Under the pieces are notes generated by a model. That model saw nothing but the letters and a program-made list of their open reading frames with translations, ran no database searches and was not told the origin of the DNA. Below are positions 8,024 to 14,510 of a stretch of 34,224 nucleotides of DNA, one piece after another. Position 1 is the first letter of the stretch; each line of letters opens with the position of its first letter. This DNA is from Candidatus Latescibacterota bacterium (GTDB taxonomy: Bacteria; Krumholzibacteriota; Krumholzibacteriia; WVZY01): assembly GCA_020352495.1 (NCBI GenBank), contig CP070677.1:1828635-1862858 (forward strand). The letters run 5' to 3'. A program made the position numbers and the translations under genes.

Positions 8024-9064
8024 CTAGCCTTCGCGCACGAGGATCGAGCCGTCATCAGTCCTCACGCGAATGAGCGGACCACCGTCGTTGACCGATCCCT
8101 TGATACGCTCTTTCGACACACGGCCTTTGATCGAAATCTTGCTACGCACCGACACGTGTCCGCCCTCGAGGTCGAGATCGGCGTTGATGTTCTGCGGGAT
8201 GTTGAGCTCGACATCGCCGTCTGCCGTTCTGACGTCGACCTCCATTTCGTCCAAGATCGTGATCGTCATGTCGCCGTCCGAGCACTCGGCGTCTAGACTG
8301 TTTCCCGAGACGGTCATTTCGATATCACCATCGGATGTTTCCATGAGGATGTTTTCGGCTTCGATTCGTGACACCTCGATGTCGCCGTCCGACGATGACA
8401 CATCGACCCGACCTCCTTTGATGCTGTCGATCTGCAGGTCACCGTCCTCTGTGGACACGGTGATATCGTCTGCTTCGAGAACATCGGCCATCACGTCACC
8501 GTCTTCCGTGTGGATCTCAATGGATGTGCCGTGGATCTCGGAGAACTCCAGATCACCGTCTTCGGTACGCACGCGGGCGTTGCCTGTCAAATCGTCGATC
8601 CGAACATCGCCATCCTCGGTTCGGATGTCCGAGTCGATCTCTTTGGGAACGGAGACGATCATCCAGACACGGACGCTTCGATTCCGATTCCAAAAACCCC
8701 GGACGACAAAGGTTGGACCTTGGCTCTCGATCGAAAGCTTGTTGCTTTCCAAACGCGCATCGAATCGCAACTCCTCAAATTTTTCGGCGGCCCTTTCAGG
8801 ATCAGAACCCGCGACGAAGACCTGCACGGAGCCGGTACGATCCGGACCCGTTCTGATGTGGATATCCATATCGACCACGTCTATGTAGAGTTCGCCCCCG
8901 GCTTCGAGCGAATACGTTTGATCAAAGACCTTCTGCTTCAGGCGATTCTCGAACTTCGAGCCACGGCCGCCGGGTGTCCCGCCTCCCGGTGTGACGATGA
9001 CGGTACTCAATACGGCCAGGGCGATCGCCAGTACACGCCACTCGAACAGGTGACGTAACTTCAT
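8024..9064 (-). CDS. Exported DUF4097-type beta-repeat protein with eight DGD repeats
   Basis: The 346-residue protein has an N-terminal hydrophobic segment (about 11-25) that reads as a signal peptide. Residues 148-290 hold eight repeats of 18-19 residues, each with a T/S/C-x-DGD turn (DGD at 151, 169, 188, 207, 226, 245, 263 and 282) followed by a beta strand. This is the pattern of DUF4097-family beta-strand repeats, which stack as a beta-helix. Regular Asp-Gly-Asp turns could bind calcium, but that is an inference. The C-terminus ends with one more degenerate turn (RTDDGS). AGGAGGTGGCTT before the ATG is an excellent ribosome-binding site. Function is unknown. Confidence 0.82.
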   Translation of the reverse strand: MKLRHLFEWRVLAIALAVLSTVIVTPGGGTPGGRGSKFENRLKQKVFDQTYSLEAGGELYIDVVDMDIHIRTGPDRTGSVQVFVAGSDPERAAEKFEELRFDARLESNKLSIESQGPTFVVRGFWNRNRSVRVWMIVSVPKEIDSDIRTEDGDVRIDDLTGNARVRTEDGDLEFSEIHGTSIEIHTEDGDVMADVLEADDITVSTEDGDLQIDSIKGGRVDVSSSDGDIEVSRIEAENILMETSDGDIEMTVSGNSLDAECSDGDMTITILDEMEVDVRTADGDVELNIPQNINADLDLEGGHVSVRSKISIKGRVSKERIKGSVNDGGPLIRVRTDDGSILVREG

Positions 9065-9104
9065 AAGCCACCTCCTGATAGATCCCTCTCGCTTGGGTGT
9101 TTTT

Positions 9105-9164
9105 CCAATCGAAGTCTGTTCCGGTAGACCAGTAATCCCGATTCTGGATCAAGGCTTCGATTGG
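9105..9164. repeat. Perfect 10-bp inverted repeat upstream of the DUF4097-type gene
   Basis: CCAATCGAAG (9105-9114) recurs as CTTCGATTGG (9155-9164), separated by 40 bp. It lies 41-100 bp upstream of the minus-strand start codon, where a promoter or operator is expected. It could be two half-sites for a DNA-looping regulator or a long-loop RNA stem. Confidence 0.45.
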
Positions 9165-9315
9165 TTAGACGGAAAACCCCAGGAAAAGTTGCCACGAATT
9201 CCGGAGGGCGAGCGATTCCTCGCGCCGGTGGTGCCGTTTTTCCAGACGTTTGGGGCGCGGCGGTGACGTTCCTGCTGGGCAGCGGTGTTTGCGAGGGGGA
9301 GGGAATGGTGGGGTG

Positions 9316-9342
9316 GGAGACCTCGGGCTCGTCTCCGAGGTC
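9316..9342. repeat. Two mutually exclusive overlapping hairpins after the OMP gene
   Basis: GACCTCGG (9319-9326) pairs with CCGAGGTC (9335-9342), while GGAGAC (9316-9321) pairs with GTCTCC (9331-9336). The two stems share bases and cannot form together. The element lies just downstream of the outer-membrane protein gene's stop, where a terminator is expected, but no T-tract follows. Confidence 0.35.
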
Positions 9343-9352
9343 CGTTCTTGGA

Positions 9353-10081
9353 TCACCGCGGTGGGCTCCACGCTCGCCTGGTATGACCCCCAAAGCCGAT
9401 TTCAACAAACCATCCGCTGAAATCCGCGTCGAGTCCGAAGACGGGCGCGTCGCTACCTCGATACACTGTCTCCTGGACCGTCCCAAAGTCACGGGATGCA
9501 TATCCAAACCGCAAAAACACCATGAGTTCATTGCGAAGAGTGATCTGCGCGCCTGAGAACAACTCGAACACGAGGTCGGATGCAGACCACGCACCGACGC
9601 GTCTGTTGCCACCATCGGACAACTGGATGTCCACCGAAACGCGGCTGATTCCACAGCCAGCTCCCAGCATAAGACCTGATTGTCGTGGTATCCAAACGCT
9701 CGCAGTGATGAGTCCTTCGAGTACGTCCGTGTCGAATGTCTCCTCGCGCAAAAAGGATACGTCGGTACCAGCCACGGTAATACGCTGCATGAATTCTTCG
9801 TCGTTGTTCTGGTAATTCAGGCGGATTCCAACCGAAAGGTTTCGGCTGACGAACATCCCGAGCCCTCCCGATATCATCAGGGCGGTACCGGAGAGCCGGT
9901 TCAGCCTTTCGCCCTCCCACTGCTCTATCTTGGATATCAGGTCATTTACTTTGCCCACGTCGTGGTGGGCGGAACCCACAGCCGCCCTCAAATAGTAGCC
10001 ATGAGACCTGAATCCTTCAGCGCAATGTGCCACAGGCGGGATTGCCATGACAAAGAGCGTGCACAGAATCAGCGACCGCAC
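9353..10081 (-). CDS. Small outer-membrane beta-barrel protein, function unknown
   Basis: The 242-residue protein starts with a signal peptide (about 1-20, ending AHCAE). The mature part consists of alternating amphipathic strands rich in Gly and aromatic residues (for example GYYLRAAVGSA, SVGIRLNYQN, ELMVFLRFGYASRDFG and GWFVEIGFGG), the usual look of an 8- to 10-stranded outer-membrane barrel of the OmpA/OprF-like or Opa-like fold. I do not recognise a specific family. The start codon is GTG at 10081, supported by GGGAGG six bases upstream. A short tail after the last strand (HTRRAWSPPR) is atypical, since such barrels usually end in an aromatic residue. Confidence 0.72.
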   Translation of the reverse strand: MRSLILCTLFVMAIPPVAHCAEGFRSHGYYLRAAVGSAHHDVGKVNDLISKIEQWEGERLNRLSGTALMISGGLGMFVSRNLSVGIRLNYQNNDEEFMQRITVAGTDVSFLREETFDTDVLEGLITASVWIPRQSGLMLGAGCGISRVSVDIQLSDGGNRRVGAWSASDLVFELFSGAQITLRNELMVFLRFGYASRDFGTVQETVYRGSDAPVFGLDADFSGWFVEIGFGGHTRRAWSPPR

Positions 10082-10131
10082 GATCGCCCTCCCGGTTGAA
10101 CGACGGAAAGTCGCCAGAAGATCTTAGGGCG

Positions 10132-10161
10132 ATCGTACATTTTCGAACAACGCGTTGACAA
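10132..10161 (-). promoter_or_regulatory. Promoter of the outer-membrane barrel gene
   Basis: On the minus strand TTGTCA (10161-10156), an 18-bp spacer and TACGAT (10137-10132) precede the GTG start by about 50 bp. Confidence 0.5.
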
Positions 10162-10216
10162 CGTCCTTTGGACAATCTCGTGGCAGCCACAACCCTAACT
10201 CGCCCCGTTGCGCTTT

Positions 10217-10245
10217 TTGAGCCTTCCCTTGTAAGCGCATATAAG
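10217..10245 (+). promoter_or_regulatory. Promoter of the ankyrin lipoprotein gene
   Basis: TTGAGC (10217-10222), a 17-bp spacer and TATAAG (10240-10245) form a reasonable promoter. Transcription would begin near 10252. Confidence 0.5.
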
Positions 10246-10469
10246 ACAAGCAGCTATGCGGCTGGTATTTCGCCCGGATTTTCAGACGACGGGTTGGACC
10301 AAGAAATGCACTTCGCCGACGAAACGGCACGGAAGCGTGCCGATTGATCCAACCCAAACGCGGTGACTCGGGGTTTCCCGGTTTACTTGACGGCACGCGG
10401 ATAGTCGTTCAACCAGCGGTAACCTGACCAGAGCTCGCGCGCCGTGGTCGGAATTCCAAGGAGGTGGGC

Positions 10470-11378
10470 ATGTCACTCTCGAACAAAGGTGGGGCGCATC
10501 TTGTCATCGGACTGGCCACTGTGTTTTTGTTGGGTGTTTCGACGGGTTGCGGGTCTCTGACGTGTGGTGGAGATCTGTCGATCCATGAGGCCAGCAAAAA
10601 AGGTTGTTGCAAGACGGTCGAAAAGTTGCTCGGAAAAGACCCTTCGTTAGTAAAAGCAAGGCACCAAAAGATGGGAGAGCTCCCCCTTCATTTCGCAGGA
10701 TCAGCCAAGGTAGCTGGAATCCTCATCAAAAACGGGGCCGACGTTAACGCCAGGGACAATATCGGTGATACTCCGCTCCATGACGCAGCCAATGCGAAAG
10801 TAGCCGAGCTGCTGATAAGGAGCGGGGCGAATGTCAACACATTCAACGAAGTCAGCGAGACCCCACTTCATAGGGCCAAAAACGCCGGTGTGGCAAAGAT
10901 GTTGATAAAGCACGGCGCAAATGTCAACGGTGTGCCGGGGCAGAGGGTAAGCCCCCTCCATGCAGCAGTTCAGCTCAGCCGCGCCGACGTGATAAAGGTA
11001 CTCATAAAAGAAGGGGCGAATGTCAACCAAACGCTCGACCAAGGATGGACTCTTCTCCATGCCGCTGCCGTTGCAAAGAGCCCCGATGTCATACAAGTTT
11101 TGCACAAGAACGGTCTCGATGTGAACCGGAGGGACAGCTACGGCGCGACCCCTCTTCATGTGGCCGCGTTGAATGACCACGTCGACGGCGCAATCACGCT
11201 ATTAAAACTAGGCGCGGATGTAGACGCCACGCTGAACGATGGCATTGTGGAATACCAGAAAAACATCCTGAGCCAAAAGGAGACACCTGTTAGGGATGTG
11301 AGCGGAAAGACACCGCTGGGAATCGCGCGTTCTATGAAGATGAAACGGGTTCTCAAAGAGCACGGTGCAGCCAAGTAA
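10470..11378 (+). CDS. Ankyrin-repeat lipoprotein
   Basis: The 302-residue protein has a signal sequence (1-26) ending GVSTGC, so C27 is the likely lipidated cysteine. About eight ankyrin repeats follow, recognised by TPLH and GA(D/N)VN motifs (for example DTPLHDAANAKVAELL and ATPLHVAALN). Several early repeats are only about 30 residues instead of 33, having lost the turn between the two helices. Ankyrin repeats bind protein partners, so an envelope scaffold or inhibitor role is likely. AAGGAGG at 10458-10464 fixes the ATG at 10470. The gene converges on the CarH-type gene and has no operon partner. Confidence 0.88.
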   Translation: MSLSNKGGAHLVIGLATVFLLGVSTGCGSLTCGGDLSIHEASKKGCCKTVEKLLGKDPSLVKARHQKMGELPLHFAGSAKVAGILIKNGADVNARDNIGDTPLHDAANAKVAELLIRSGANVNTFNEVSETPLHRAKNAGVAKMLIKHGANVNGVPGQRVSPLHAAVQLSRADVIKVLIKEGANVNQTLDQGWTLLHAAAVAKSPDVIQVLHKNGLDVNRRDSYGATPLHVAALNDHVDGAITLLKLGADVDATLNDGIVEYQKNILSQKETPVRDVSGKTPLGIARSMKMKRVLKEHGAAK

Positions 11379-11532
11379 TCGATGGCACGCGCGCAGCCGT
11401 ACGAGCAACTGCTCAAAGAGAACCGAACTGGTCGGGTATGCGAAAGTCAGGATCGAATTCGTGCTCGTGCATCTCACCGACCATCAGGGTATGCCGTGCT
11501 CTCAAGGGATATGGGCTGGGTGGAGCCGGAGG

Positions 11533-12456
11533 TTATCTCAGGAGGTCGAGTTCATCTTGTAGCTGGACGAGGTCCTCGATGAGTTTTGCCCCGATCTCGT
11601 CCAGGAGGGGCTTCAAGGATTTCGCGGCCGTCCCACCGACGAACAGCGCCACATCGGGGTCCAGGTAACGCGCAACCTGTCGTAGCTCTTCCGCGAGCCG
11701 GTGATCCGTTGCGGCGTACACTACACTCAATCCCACCACTCGGGCCCCAAAATCACGAGCGGCCAAAGCGATCTCATTGGCAGGCAAATTGGGGCCGAGA
11801 TAGATGACATCCCAGCCAATCTCCCGTGCCGAGGATGCGGCGAGAAGCGCCCCCAGCTCGTGTGCCTCGCCGGCGGGCGTCGTAAGAACGATGCGTGGCG
11901 CTCCTCGGGCCAGAGGAGATCCGTTTGCCAACGTGCTCAACATCGACCGCACAATGGCGGAAATAAAATGCTCGTGAGCGACCCTCAGCGAGCCCTCACG
12001 CCAACGGTTTCCGACCGCATGCATCAGCGGTGCAATGACGTCTCGTCTGAGGACATGAGTCCCGAGAGAAACGGCCGCCTCTTCCAGCACAGCCTCCAAC
12101 GCGTGTTGGTCAAGTCGATCGAGTGCCTCGAGACAGCGGTCCAAAACCTCGGTTGCGGGGCCGGCTTGCCCGGGTTCCTCACGTCGCGGAGGTGGGGCCG
12201 TCGCCCGGTCGTTTTGGACGAGGGTCTTGAGTTGGGTGAGTTCGAGAGTTGCGACGTCGCTGATGCGGCGGCCACCGTCGACGGCCTCCCGCAGAAGTCG
12301 GAGTCGTTCGATATCCTTCTGAGTGTAGAGTCTCCGATTGGTGTCGGTACGAGCAGGCTTCACGACCCCATAACGCCGTTCCCACATGCGGATCAGGTGG
12401 GGCGAAAGGCCGGAGAGCCTCGCGACAACTCTTATTGGGTGTTTGATTTCACTCAT
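11533..12456 (-). CDS. carH: CarH/LitR-type B12-dependent photoreceptor repressor (MerR family)
   Basis: The 307-residue protein has an N-terminal MerR helix-turn-helix (RVVARLSGLSPHLIRMWERR, TNRRLYTQKDIERL), a helical-bundle middle and a C-terminal cobalamin-binding Rossmann domain. The four-helix bundle carries W152-x9-E162-H163, the signature of CarH/LitR photoreceptors. The B12 fold has E197-x-H199-x-x-G202, where the histidine is the expected lower cobalt ligand. Known members bind adenosylcobalamin, form DNA-binding tetramers in the dark and fall apart in light. Neighbours fit: photolyase and an SDR protein are divergently encoded. ATG 12456 is preferred over a TTG at 12495 because the TTG lies inside the -35 element of the gene's own promoter. 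The transcript would be almost leaderless. Confidence 0.88.
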   Translation of the reverse strand: MSEIKHPIRVVARLSGLSPHLIRMWERRYGVVKPARTDTNRRLYTQKDIERLRLLREAVDGGRRISDVATLELTQLKTLVQNDRATAPPPRREEPGQAGPATEVLDRCLEALDRLDQHALEAVLEEAAVSLGTHVLRRDVIAPLMHAVGNRWREGSLRVAHEHFISAIVRSMLSTLANGSPLARGAPRIVLTTPAGEAHELGALLAASSAREIGWDVIYLGPNLPANEIALAARDFGARVVGLSVVYAATDHRLAEELRQVARYLDPDVALFVGGTAAKSLKPLLDEIGAKLIEDLVQLQDELDLLR

Positions 12457-12466
12457 CTCACCCAAG

Positions 12467-12495
12467 ACGGTAGGATCCTGTCTAACCAATGTCAA
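12467..12495 (-). promoter_or_regulatory. Promoter of the carH-type gene
   Basis: On the minus strand TTGACA (12495-12490), a 17-bp spacer and TACCGT (12472-12467) are present. The predicted start lies only about 4 nt before the ATG at 12456. The spacer contains TAGACA, suggesting self-repression. Confidence 0.55.
12479..12495 (-). promoter_or_regulatory. Putative CarH operator in the carH promoter (TTGACA-N5-TAGACA)
   Basis: On the minus strand TTGACA (12495-12490) and TAGACA (12484-12479) repeat at an 11-bp step. The same arrangement occurs in the divergent promoter. Direct repeats at 11-bp steps bearing ACA are what CarH is reported to bind in Thermus, from memory. Confidence 0.5.
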
Positions 12496-12592
12496 GATAG
12501 ATTTCGAGCAAAAAACCTCCTAACCCGTCTTTATTCCGATAATGTATTAATTAGCAAGGGATTAGCTTTCTGTATGTTTTGTGGATTTTTAG

Positions 12593-12622
12593 TTGACAAC
12601 ATCTAGACAAACTGGCTATATT
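12593..12622 (+). promoter_or_regulatory. Promoter of the DUF378-photolyase-SDR genes
   Basis: TTGACA (12593-12598), an 18-bp spacer and TATATT (12617-12622) form a strong promoter. TAGACA sits in the spacer at 12604-12609, 5 bp after the -35, exactly as in the divergent carH promoter. Confidence 0.68.
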
Positions 12623-12623
12623 G

Positions 12624-12651
12624 ACGACAACACATAGACATTAATTGCACA
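12624..12651 (+). promoter_or_regulatory. Putative CarH operator downstream of the forward promoter, three 11-bp steps
   Basis: ACGACA (12624-12629), TAGACA (12635-12640) and TGCACA (12646-12651) recur at exact 11-bp steps, covering the start site and early transcript. With the motifs at 12593 and 12604 this gives a dense operator array. Confidence 0.45.
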
Positions 12652-12687
12652 AAGGTGTTTGGTCTGCGAATTCAAGGAGGTTTGAGA

Positions 12688-12903
12688 ATGAAAGCTATTG
12701 ATGTCATCGTGGCCGTGTTGCTGGTCGTTGGCGGTCTCAACTGGGGACTGGTTGGGCTCTTCGGCTTCGATCTTGTGGCGAGTCTTTTTGGACATATGAG
12801 TTTTCTCAGCCGAATCGTCTACATACTCGTCGGTGTTTCGGCTGCCTACCAAGGTGTGCAGTGGCGGGCAATCCAGCGCCGGTGGGGGCTCGCCACGGGT
12901 TAG
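12688..12903 (+). CDS. DUF378 family small membrane protein
   Basis: This 71-residue protein has two hydrophobic segments (about residues 2-28 and 38-58) separated by a short loop, with the NWGLVGLFGFDLV motif typical of DUF378 (YuzA-like) proteins. AAGGAGG at 12674-12680 sets the ATG at 12688; in-frame codons upstream are not needed. It is the first gene after the promoter with putative CarH operators, so light induction is expected. The biochemical role of DUF378 is unknown. The following photolyase gene starts 136 bp later. Confidence 0.85.
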   Translation: MKAIDVIVAVLLVVGGLNWGLVGLFGFDLVASLFGHMSFLSRIVYILVGVSAAYQGVQWRAIQRRWGLATG

Positions 12904-12970
12904 CCAACGTTATCCTTGCGACAAGGTGGAGGCACGCGATGTCTCGCTCGCAGCCCAAAGCGCTTCCGCC

Positions 12971-12999
12971 TTGTTCGCTTGGATTACAGTGGGTAGAAT
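12971..12999 (+). promoter_or_regulatory. Possible internal promoter of the photolyase gene
   Basis: TTGTTC (12971-12976), a 17-bp spacer and TAGAAT (12994-12999) lie about 40 bp before the GTG start. The -35 match is poor. Confidence 0.3.
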
Positions 13000-13039
13000 C
13001 CACCGAAACCCCAATAACCTACATTACGAGAGTAGATCC

Positions 13040-14506
13040 GTGAAAACATCCCCGTCCCTTCTCTGGTTTCGAAACGACCTCAGACTCGCGGACAATCCCG
13101 CGTTGTCTTCCGCAATTGAGGAGGGTGGGGCGGTCATTCCGGTCTACATCTGGACTACCCAGCGCCGGGCGTGGATGCCGGGAGCGGCCAGCCGTTGGTG
13201 GCTCCGGGAATCGCTTGGCACGCTCTCGGCGGGACTAGGTCAATTTGGCTCACGTCTCGTATTACGGAAGGGGAATCCGGCGCGCGTGATCGAAGAACTC
13301 GTCCGAGAAACGGGGGCGGAGAGCGTCCATTTCAATCGGCGTTACGACCCGGAGGGCAAAAACGAAGACATAGTCGTTGAGGAGCGACTCCGCAGAATCG
13401 GAGCGCGTGTTCATAGTCACAACGCTTCACTGCTATTTGAGCCCGAGACACTGCGAACAAAGCAAGGCCGACCCTACCGCGTCTTTACGGCATTTTGGAA
13501 CGCGTGTGTGGCTCGCGCTTCTCGCCCGCTGCCGATTCCCACGCCAAGAAACATCCCCGCTCCCAGGTCATGGCCCTCGTCGCTTCGGGTGGAAGACCTC
13601 GGACTCACCGCTGAGGGTGAATCATCCGATGGGCTGGCGGTCTACTGGCGTCCCGGCAGCGAAGACGCTATGAAGGTACTCGATGCGTTCATTGCCAATC
13701 GAATCGATCGATACGCAGACGACCGAAATCGTCCCGATTTAATGGGAACGTCACGGTTGTCTCCGCACCTGCACTTTGGCGAGATCAGCACGCGACAGAT
13801 CTGGGATGCCGTCGAAACCCGTCGAGTCCATGGCGCTCGCAAAGCGGACCCGGACGGGCGATCGACTTTTATGACGGAGGTGGGCTGGCGCGAATTCGCC
13901 CATCATCTGTTGTTTCACTTTCCACACACACCTCTGGAACCGCTTCGACCGGAATTTTCGAAATTCCCTTGGAAAGACGACAAGAAGCTCTTTGACGTAT
14001 GGTGTCGGGGAGAAACTGGGTATCCGCTGGTCGACGCAGGGATGCGTGAACTCGCCACCACGGGCTGGATGCACAACCGCGTGCGTATGGTGACGGCCTC
14101 TTTTCTCGTCAAGCACCTGCTAATTCCGTGGCAAAGGGGGGCGGCATGGTTTTGGGAAAAGCTCGTGGATGCCGATCTCGCGAACAACACACTTGGTTGG
14201 CAGTGGACGGCCGGTTGCGGGGCGGATGCCGCACCGTTCTTTCGAATCTTCAACCCCGTCAGTCAAGGTGAGAGGTTTGACCCGGAGGGTCAATACGTGC
14301 GGCGTTGGGTTCCCGAACTTGGCGGTCTGCCGGATAAGTGGATTCATCGTCCATGGCAAACGCCGTCGGGATCGCTGAAGGCTTCCGGCATCGAACTCGG
14401 GCGTGATTATCCTCGACCGATCGTGGATCACATGGCGGCGCGCAGACGAGCGTTGAAAGCTTTCGACAAACTTAAAACCACCCGAACCCAGAACAGCCCG
14501 GCGTAG
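13040..14506 (+). CDS. phrB: Deoxyribodipyrimidine photolyase (class I CPD photolyase family)
   Basis: The 488-residue enzyme repairs UV-induced cyclobutane pyrimidine dimers using blue light and FAD. The N-terminal antenna domain begins LLWFRNDLRLADNPAL. The FAD domain shows TSRLSPHLHFGEIS, an R-E-F helix, GYPLVDAGMRELATTGWMHN, DADLANN (377-383) and WQWTAGCGADAAPFFRIFNP, all hallmarks of class I CPD photolyases. Length matches the family. I chose GTG 13040 because homology starts there, although the frame is open further upstream into DUF378; its ribosome-binding site is weak. It is followed after 4 bp by the SDR gene, so the two are co-translated. Confidence 0.95.
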   Translation: MKTSPSLLWFRNDLRLADNPALSSAIEEGGAVIPVYIWTTQRRAWMPGAASRWWLRESLGTLSAGLGQFGSRLVLRKGNPARVIEELVRETGAESVHFNRRYDPEGKNEDIVVEERLRRIGARVHSHNASLLFEPETLRTKQGRPYRVFTAFWNACVARASRPLPIPTPRNIPAPRSWPSSLRVEDLGLTAEGESSDGLAVYWRPGSEDAMKVLDAFIANRIDRYADDRNRPDLMGTSRLSPHLHFGEISTRQIWDAVETRRVHGARKADPDGRSTFMTEVGWREFAHHLLFHFPHTPLEPLRPEFSKFPWKDDKKLFDVWCRGETGYPLVDAGMRELATTGWMHNRVRMVTASFLVKHLLIPWQRGAAWFWEKLVDADLANNTLGWQWTAGCGADAAPFFRIFNPVSQGERFDPEGQYVRRWVPELGGLPDKWIHRPWQTPSGSLKASGIELGRDYPRPIVDHMAARRRALKAFDKLKTTRTQNSPA

Positions 14507-14510
14507 AAAA

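Larger units (their letters stand above)
10082..10469. other. 388-bp divergent intergenic region
   Basis: The region holds the reverse promoter of the barrel protein (10132-10161) and the forward promoter of the ankyrin lipoprotein (10217-10245). The ankyrin leader would be about 220 nt long. No gene is supported inside it. Confidence 0.5.

Noticed and set aside
9161..9556. 131-codon plus-strand frame over the end of the barrel gene
   Set aside because: The composition is that of antisense coding DNA plus intergenic sequence, with no start signal.
11701..12606. 301-codon plus-strand frame opposite the carH-type gene
   Set aside because: The minus strand matches CarH over its full length; the plus frame also runs into the promoter region.
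12833..13039. N-terminal extension of the photolyase frame into DUF378
   Set aside because: Photolyase homology starts at the GTG at 13040 and the extension overlaps a real gene in another frame.
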